Below, one piece after another: positions 57,600-64,000 of a stretch of DNA of 64,000 bases. Position numbers and translations under genes: made by a program. Under the pieces are notes generated by a model. The model was not told the origin of the DNA. It did not search any database and worked only from the letters and a program-made list of their open reading frames with translations. Source of the stretch: Emergomyces orientalis. Its lineage: Eukaryota > Ascomycota > Eurotiomycetes > Onygenales > Ajellomycetaceae. The stretch is from positions 558,001-622,000 of the forward strand of contig MOWL01000069.1 of the NCBI GenBank assembly GCA_002110485.1, written 5' to 3'. The stretch's first letter is position 1. Every line of letters begins with the position of its first letter.

Positions 57600-59306
57600 C
57601 CGCCGCCTTTTAATATTATTTATGATCGATTCCTCAACCAAAACAAACTCCACTTCCACAACCAACCATCACCACCGCATCCAGTGCCAACTCCATTATC
57701 ATACCTGTCTCTTTGGCTTGGTGAATTTCCTGCTCTGCGACTTGCTCCCATTTCCCTTCACGCTTATTCCGCCTTCCATCGACCCGACCATACGACCAGT
57801 TTCCCGCCTTGCTTCTTCCTTTGTCACTGGTGAGTCCCTCTATCCCTTTTCTAGGTGTTCAGCCCTTGCTCTTATTGCAGGATTTGAATGGAATCATCTA
57901 TCCGTTACTCTGGTAGCTTTGCTTTTAATGATTTTCTGCATGGTTCTGCTGGTGTTGGGAATAGACGTGATGGCGACGGCGATGGTTGTTCCTCGTAATC
58001 TACCCAGTTGGCTCCCCCATTGGAGCCAGATACGAGTGCCTGATGGTGTCTATGTTGACTTAGCAAAGGCTTATTCGGTTGTAGGGTTGGAATTCGTGTG
58101 ATCCTGTTACTAACTTCATCGCAAACAGTTTTGCAAAGTGCGACCAAGTGATTTCTACATCTAATTTCCCTCGAACTTTTTGAGTTGTCCGCCCTCGAAG
58201 AACGACCACCATTTTACCTTCCACCCAAGCCATACCACATCACTGCAGGGGCAACCAGGTCATAACTAAGGGGAGGATATCGGAAAATTTTATCATACCG
58301 CCTAGTGTCTCTGTGAACGGGTTTCTCCGGATCGTTCCAAAGGGTGCTCTCCTCTATTCTACCCTGTCACACCTTCGGCGCCGTCCCCGCATATCCATCC
58401 ACGGAGTTTTTTTTAGAGACACAAAACGGTCTTTGAAGACTCCCTGGTAGCCTGTTCAGCAACCCGTCTGTGCTGCTACTGCGTCGCGTGGTTCCTACCT
58501 CGGCTTTTTAGTTTCTTGGAGAATCTTAACTCAAAGTACCCTCTGCAGATACCCGTCGTCCCTAAGCGTGTGACTTACGTTTAGCTACTCGCTCCCGTAT
58601 CTCTCCCCGTGAGGGTGTGACATATCTGACGCACCGATTTTTCTGCTCATTTGTGTGCCATTTGCAGGCCGCTGTTCCTACCGTTATTTTTTCAGAAGAC
58701 ATTCCTCCCACCGTAAAGCCAGTCCTAGCATCAAAACCAGTTACAGCTCTAACGACTCGGCATACTTATATGAATCCAAGCGCCTTCCGTGCGCTGTGAA
58801 AGTCCCCGACGCTAGTTTCTTAACGAACTTGAGATTGATATATCCATTCGCGTTTACCACCTCCGCCTTAGTTTACCGGGAAAAATTCCCAAGATATCAC
58901 TGATCAATTTTGCGCGCTTTCTGAGATTTAACAAAATTGAGACCGAAGGTCTGTTTTTGTATTGATTTTCTCTGCTCTATATATTCCTCCGCTGTTTATC
59001 CATTCCAGATGAAATTCTCCACTTTCGAAGTTCGTCTCCCTTAGCATTGTCTCACCAGCCATTGGCCCTTACCTTTCTCCCCCATGCATTTCCCTTTTGA
59101 AATGGCCTTCTGCTGTCTGTCCGACTACATACAAAGCTAACATCTCCATGTGTAGGAAGATCTTCTTTGATAGAATAGAGCCTCCAAGAGGAGAAACTCC
59201 GTCCGGCTGCAGGTGGAAAAACTTTGAAAAGCCCTTGTTGACAGCTCGGCTTCTCAGCCTGTTCTATTTTATTTTATTTCCAGTCATATGTTCATAGACA
59301 CTGGCC
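57600..59306 (+). promoter_or_regulatory. Probable long promoter/5' leader of the C2H2 factor gene
   Basis: About 1.7 kb of C/T-rich + strand DNA directly upstream of the zinc-finger gene. It contains intron-like segments (for example GTGAGTCCCTC...TTGCAG at about 57830-57880) and several short ATG-initiated frames, which would be upstream open frames if the transcript starts this far back. Long intron-bearing leaders are common for fungal regulatory genes. The 159-codon frame at 57622-58101 has no protein-like features and spans the putative leader intron. Confidence 0.4.
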
Positions 59307-60728
59307 ATGGATATCACAACGATTCTAAACAAGAAAGGAACTGCCGCAGCAGCTGCTGCTGAGGCTCAGCTACAGCAACAGTTGGTCCAGGGCACACACA
59401 TAAAATCCCAAACACCCTCCGAAATGGGCTCTGAACACGGAACATCCCAGAATGGAGACCAACCGAATATCTATCCTCCCACCTCGCAGCCCCATCCTCA
59501 CCTAGCAGGTATCCCCCAATATCATTCCCCATCGCAGGGCCCCGTTGGAATTCCGGCTGCCCGCTCTGACTATCTTCGAGACGGCCAGGGAAGGGGAAAT
59601 GAAAAACCAGTGCCCAAAACTTTCCATTGCTCAACATGTAGTAAAGGTTTTGCGCGACGGAGTGACCTCGCTAGGCATGGTGAGTTCACCAGCATCTGAT
59701 GGAATACAGTGATTTGGCGCCTGACATCTTCTTTAGAACGGATCCACAGTGGAATCAGACCTCACGTATGCGACTGGCCGGGCTGCGGGAAGCAGTTCAT
59801 CCAACGTTCTGCATTGACCGTCCATACTCGAGTACATACAGGGGAAAAACCGCACATGTGTGACCGGTGCGGCAAGGTAAGATAAATTGCTCTTCAGAAA
59901 AGTTTTTGGTTATCAGCCATGCTAAAGGATTGTATACAGCCTTTCAGTGATTCAAGTTCGCTTGCGAGACATCGCAGAATACATTCGGGGAAAAGACCTT
60001 ACAAATGCCCATATGCGAATTGTCAGAAAACCTTTACACGGCGGACCACCTTGACACGACACCAAAATCACCATACCGGTACGATTGAAGAAGCTGCCGC
60101 TGAGACCGAAGCCAACCTGCGCCAAAACAAGGAGAGAACTATTCGTCCGCTTGATGGAATGTATTCAGAGGCTGGATCCACCCAATCAACGCCCTCTCCA
60201 GGCCAACGTCATTCTATATCACCCGGAAATGAACTACCACCCATGCACCTACATCGCCAAATGGGCGATTACTATATGGGCAATACTTCGATTCCCCCAC
60301 ATCTACGAGGTGATTTCCAACAAGCCAGCCCCCGCGCGTCCCCATCTGCTTCATCGCCTCCACTTTCTACCTACAATAGCGTTCCCCACGCTCGGCCCTC
60401 CCTGACATCCCACCCAAGCGGATACGGGCCACCTCAGCCTCTTGAACCTCCAGCCAACAGTGATCCGCGTCCCAATAGCGTAGCTGGAAGTCCACACATT
60501 ACGAGCATGGGTTGGGCGTCTCCAACTCTTAACAGCATCGGCTCGCCAGGTTCAGCCTCAGCAACCGAATACTCGTACCCAGAACCATCCGTCCCCGCTT
60601 ACTCTGCACACATGCCACCCCACATGTATTTTCCCAACTCAACGATACGACGGCCACAAAGCACAGAACCAGAGAACTACGAAATGAAACCCAAATTGAA
60701 TGGAGATTCATGGACCACGCCTGTTTGA
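59307..60728 (+). CDS. C2H2 zinc-finger transcription factor (four fingers)
   Basis: Exons 59307-59679, 59737-59876 and 59940-60728 encode 433 residues; introns of 57 and 63 nt interrupt fingers 1 and 3. The N-terminus MDITTILNKKG is followed by an Ala run and a Gln-rich helix. Four consecutive C2H2 fingers lie at about residues 106-220: FHCSTCSKGFARRSDLARH, HVCDWPGCGKQFIQRSALTVH, HMCDRCGKPFSDSSSLARH and YKCPYANCQKTFTRRTTLTRH, with TGEKP-like linkers (HSGIRPH, HTGEKPH, HSGKRPY). The C-terminal 200 residues are Pro/Ser/His-rich and probably an activation or regulatory region. Similar fungal proteins are annotated as Egr-like C2H2 factors, but I cannot name an orthologue with certainty. A long pyrimidine-rich leader precedes the ATG, which sits in GGCCATGG. 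Confidence 0.88.
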
Positions 60729-61722
60729 TCATGGTTGTCAAAGTGCAACGATTGTCTCTCCGCACCAACTGTTTGATTCCCATTAGTTTTTCTTTCCCTA
60801 CGCTTATTTTTTTGCTTCCTACTTGTTTTTCCAGTTTATAGATACCCTACCGTGATCTCAAGAACATGAAAACGGGTTATTTTCACACTGTATAAATACC
60901 GCACTTTATCATCACCATATCGCTACTGCGTATTTGTTTCTTGCCGTTCTTGGAAGCGTCTTTATTCGCCCTTTTTTAACCCCTCTCAAAATGCCGTTAT
61001 GTTGTCAACTACCAGGGCTTCATTTTATCGAACTCCTTGGCTTTTCGTTTGTCAGTATCTCATTAATAATTGTTTGTTTGCTTTCTGCTTTTGACCTTGG
61101 AGCGGTGTACGGGAATGGATGGGATGGTAATGGAACATCGTGAACGGTGTAAAGCAGCAATCGGAGTATGCTCTCGGGGTTTTCAGTTTAAGTTTGGTTG
61201 GTTGGGATTTTGACACGGGCTTTTCGTTTTTTTCCTTCTCCAGTTGGCATGGTTGCATGGGATTGAGTTGGGATCAGAAAAAATCGCTATATATCGTTAC
61301 GCCCTGTCTTTTATTTTTATATGCTTTATAACAATAGATTCTTTTTGTCATATTATTTACATTTCAGTTCGGTTATTTTTTGGGTTGCATGTTAGCTACT
61401 TGTGGTATTATTTTCTGAGAGGGTTTTAGTTTAAAATAGCCATTCTTCTCTATGGTATGTTTAATCCTCTTGTTATCAAATGATTCATTAAGATGTATAG
61501 TTCCTTTTATCCCAAGGATTGGTATCCGGAATATGGAAACGAAGCTGTGACAGTTCTTCCTTTTCTAATTGCTATACAGATACAGGGAACATACGAAGAC
61601 AGGCACATCTTGTAATACAGTAGAGAAACTTCCAAGTCTCATAAATATGATCAATATAATACATAAATCTAGATCAGAAATCGGACAAAAAGAATCGAAC
61701 AAAATAACTAAATAGAACCCTA
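60729..61722. other. Convergent intergenic region
   Basis: Lies between the stop codons of the C2H2 factor (+) and COQ3 (-). T-rich on the left half. Short hydrophobic + strand frames (60934-61429) overlap in several frames; no gene is supported. Confidence 0.65.
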
Positions 61723-62889
61723 TTAACGTCCCCTCTGTACCGCCCAAAAATAATTGCCCAACTTCTCCGTCCCAGGGATCATTTTCCAACCCAACCCGGG
61801 AAAATACATGGCACCCACAAACTTCCACCTCATCCCATCATCAATTCCACTTTCGTTTCCATCCTTGTCAATTCCAACCCCGTCAATTTCTCTCAATCCC
61901 TTCCTAACCCATCTCTTTACCTCACCATCATTCACAAACTTCCCCCACTCATGCGTTCCCCTCGGCACCACGCCGATCGGCCATGGCGCTTCCGCAATAA
62001 CCTGATTAACAACATAGGACGGTAAGGTGCGCGCGATCGTCGAGCCGATTAACCAACCCCCTGGTTGTAGGAGTTGTAGACACTGTTTTAGGAAAGAGCG
62101 CGGGGAGGAGGTGCGTGGGTTGACGTGCTCGAGGACTTCGAAGAGCGTTATTATGTCGAATTTTTGGGGTTTTTGGGAAGTGGATTGGGGTGATGGTGAC
62201 GAAGACGAAGACGAAGACGAGGATGAAGATGAGGAGGGTGAGGGGGAGGGGGATGGACGAAGCGCTTCCAGAGTTGTATTCTCATATTGGAATCGGCCTG
62301 ATTGAAGATGGGAGTAGATGAGGGGGTCGGCGCGGGCGTGTGAGGTTGCGATTTTTATCATCGTCGGGGATGGATCGATGGCTAGGATTGAGGACGCCTG
62401 AGTTACGGGTGATAGGTTTGAGGTTGTGCTTGTATTCATACTGGGACTTGGGTCGGAGTGGGGTGGGATTGTGCGGGCGAGCGATTCAGCGAAGATGCCG
62501 CCGCCACAGCCTATGTCTAGGTATCGAAGGCCGAGCGGAGTAACTGTTGTTGTATTTATAGTGGTATTTGCATTTGTATTAGTGTTTGCACCTCCCTCAT
62601 TATTGGAAGAGGAGGACGCGGATCTTGGATTAGATTCCGCAATGCAGGACGCTATGAATTCATGCCGGAGTGGGTTCATGAGGTGGAGGATGCGCGAAGG
62701 GCCCAGAGGGTCCCACCAACTGCTGGCGAGAGAGGAGAAATGGGTGAGTTCATCTGAAGATACGGAGGAGGACGAGGAAGAGTGGTATCGGACCCTGTCG
62801 AATTGTGTGGTCGTGCTGCTCGGGACATGGCGGAGGAGGGTAATATTCCGCACAGCAGACGCAGAAGTGCGGAGAGGATTGAACGCCAT
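61723..62889 (-). CDS. COQ3: Ubiquinone biosynthesis O-methyltransferase COQ3
   Basis: A single exon of 388 residues. The N-terminus (MAFNPLRTSASAVRNITLLRH) is a likely mitochondrial presequence. Conserved blocks: FSSLASSWWDPLGPSRILHLMNPLR, SAM-binding motif I LRYLDIGCGGGIF (about residues 121-133), ILAIDPSPTMI (motif II), FDIITLFEVLEHV, LQPGGWLIGSTI and the C-terminal GTHEWGKFV...GMRWKFVGAMYFPGLGW. These define the UbiG/COQ3 family, which carries out both O-methylation steps of coenzyme Q synthesis on the matrix side of the inner membrane. It carries two low-complexity insertions not expected in the core fold: an Asn/Thr/Ser stretch (about 88-116) and a Ser/Pro run (about 211-241, with more than a dozen Ser in a row). 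Coded by TCG/TCT-type repeats that appear as GAC/GAG repeats on the + strand. Confidence 0.94.
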   Translation of the reverse strand: MAFNPLRTSASAVRNITLLRHVPSSTTTQFDRVRYHSSSSSSVSSDELTHFSSLASSWWDPLGPSRILHLMNPLRHEFIASCIAESNPRSASSSSNNEGGANTNTNANTTINTTTVTPLGLRYLDIGCGGGIFAESLARTIPPHSDPSPSMNTSTTSNLSPVTQASSILAIDPSPTMIKIATSHARADPLIYSHLQSGRFQYENTTLEALRPSPSPSPSSSSSSSSSSSSSPSPQSTSQKPQKFDIITLFEVLEHVNPRTSSPRSFLKQCLQLLQPGGWLIGSTIARTLPSYVVNQVIAEAPWPIGVVPRGTHEWGKFVNDGEVKRWVRKGLREIDGVGIDKDGNESGIDDGMRWKFVGAMYFPGLGWKMIPGTEKLGNYFWAVQRGR

Positions 62890-63634
62890 TTTTCGTGGTT
62901 CTTCTACAGGGCGGCCTTTTGTGCTGGAGGAACTGAGAAAAGTACCTGGGAATTAATTAGCTCTAGATATCAAATTGAATCAAGCTCATGAGTGGGTGCT
63001 GGACAGTGAAGGTCCCGCTGGGAATGCGCTATTAGGTGTGCGGAGCTATTGGTCTGCTGTTTGAATACAGGGAAGCGCAATATTAACATACCTCTGAAGC
63101 GCAAGCTATCAGTAGGTGCAAGACCTATTGTCTTGTTCAATTGCTGCTCTCTATGGTCTTCGACTTGTCTCTGTGCCATTGATATCGCGATTTGAACGTC
63201 GAAACCGATGATGTTGGGATGCAAACTTGACAAACATCCCCTTGGCACCTCGGCATTTCGTATACCAACTTTCTCAACGCCATCATCTACAATGATGAAA
63301 GAACCTCCTCCTCTTCAACCGTGAATACATGGTTGTAATTGGTGGATAGGTATGAGTGAGTCTCACTTGTTATTTTTCCGAAATAACTACTAACATTGAG
63401 CATCAGTTACAATGCGTGGTCTAACCCGAGAGGGGCATGATGCTTGTTATCATGTATATATGGAGGGTCGCTGCTCGCTATTTATATTATTACATTTTGA
63501 GACTTTCTCCGAAACATTTCAGAAGGGCTACTTCCAAGTTTTCCCACATAAACATTAATTGTTTTTTTCATCTATTTACAAGAATGCAAACTTCTGTTTC
63601 TCCCGGAATAAAAAAGAAGCCTCTCCGTCCAAGC
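62890..63634. other. Intergenic region between tandem minus-strand genes
   Basis: Contains the COQ3 promoter and the 3' end of the next minus-strand gene. A 92-codon minus-strand frame (62970-63248) has no recognisable feature. Confidence 0.6.
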
Positions 63635-64000
63635 TCAGCTCTTGTCCTTCTCAACCGAACAGAATGCAGATGCACCGACAGAGGAGTCTGACTCTGATGT
63701 CGCCGTAAGATTGACTCGGGCATCGGATTCAGCGTCCTTATCCGCAGCCACGGCCACCTCCACTGTCGTCCATTCTTCAAACTTAGCTGTGGCCAACGCA
63801 TTCGGCAGCTCCACCCTCCAGCCTTTACCTTCAACAGTGGCTTTAAGCCGGTATACATCCGATTTCAGGTACTCAGACACGTCCTGTGGGTGGTGCTGCT
63901 TTCCGTCGTTGGCGGGTGAATAGAAACCGGTGTTGCGGAGCTTGAATGAGCAAGTTACTCCCCTGCGTGTTGGTTTGTTGTCGCTGCCCGATTTTACTAT
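63635..64000 (-). CDS. C-terminal end of a protein with a beta-sandwich-like domain
   Basis: The gene is cut by the right window edge; the last 121 residues are visible on the minus strand with no intron. The sequence contains SFKLRNTGFYSPANDGK, VYRLKATVEGKGWRVELPNAL and WTTVEVAVAADKDAESDARVNLTATSESD. The alternation of hydrophobic strands and the NTG / VELP...VEVAV / VNLTATS pattern resemble the immunoglobulin-like domains often found at the C-terminus of secreted hydrolases (for example NPCBM-associated domains). This is inference; the catalytic part, if any, lies outside the window, so I do not name an enzyme. Confidence 0.6.
   Translation of the reverse strand: MVKSGSDNKPTRRGVTCSFKLRNTGFYSPANDGKQHHPQDVSEYLKSDVYRLKATVEGKGWRVELPNALATAKFEEWTTVEVAVAADKDAESDARVNLTATSESDSSVGASAFCSVEKDKS

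Noticed and set aside
57622..58101. A 159-codon frame upstream of the C2H2 factor
   Set aside because: It spans an intron-like segment in pyrimidine-rich leader DNA and has no recognisable features beyond a chance hydrophobic stretch.
62027..62305. A + strand Asp/Glu-repeat protein
   Set aside because: It is antisense to the poly-Ser insertion of COQ3; the acidic repeat is the complement of Ser codons.

Overview
The window is nuclear DNA of a filamentous ascomycete. Gene content and spliceosomal introns (mostly 55-145 nt, GTRNGT donors, CTAAC-like branch sites) point to the Eurotiomycetes. Onygenales (relatives of Histoplasma/Blastomyces) is my best guess, by inference from gene style only. 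I see no rRNA, tRNA, CRISPR array, plasmid, phage or recognisable transposon.

Layout. 0-12 kb: 3' end of a DCR2-type phosphatase, an OXNAD1-like oxidoreductase, a four-pass membrane protein with a Pro-rich tail, and the copper ATPase CCC2. 12-18 kb: COP9 signalosome subunit 7, the RGS/membrane protein RAX1 and the histone acetyltransferase GCN5. 18-25 kb: a compact block of OST5 (a 77-residue, four-exon gene rebuilt here), the 9-1-1 clamp gene rad1 and RAD50. 25-32 kb: a WC-2/LreB-type PAS-GATA factor, the PP4 regulatory subunit PSY4 and an unrecognised 563-residue protein. 32-34 kb: a TPR+MYND zinc-finger gene that looks frameshifted. 34-40 kb: gene-poor, rich in simple repeats. 40-51 kb: an ELL-type elongation factor, a DUF155/RMD8-like protein and a stand-alone NRPS-like adenylation enzyme. 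51-59 kb: another gene-poor stretch, ending in a long leader for a four-finger C2H2 factor. 59-64 kb: that factor, COQ3, and the C-terminal end of a protein with a beta-sandwich-like tail.

Most genes are single-copy housekeeping or regulatory genes, not an operon or biosynthetic cluster. The main functional neighbourhood is the tail-to-tail pair rad1/RAD50 (DNA damage checkpoint clamp and MRN complex), with GCN5 close by. RAD50 shares a 966-bp divergent promoter with the WC-2-type gene. Exon joins were worked out by eye from splice motifs, phase and family conservation. Start codons of GCN5 and PSY4 and the reading frame of the MYND gene are the least certain. I found no strong case for a new multi-gene system. 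The most notable items are the damaged MYND/TPR gene, the truncated adenylation enzyme, tandem splice acceptors in RAX1 and OST5, micro-exons at gene ends, and a duplicated hairpin element near 56.8 kb.
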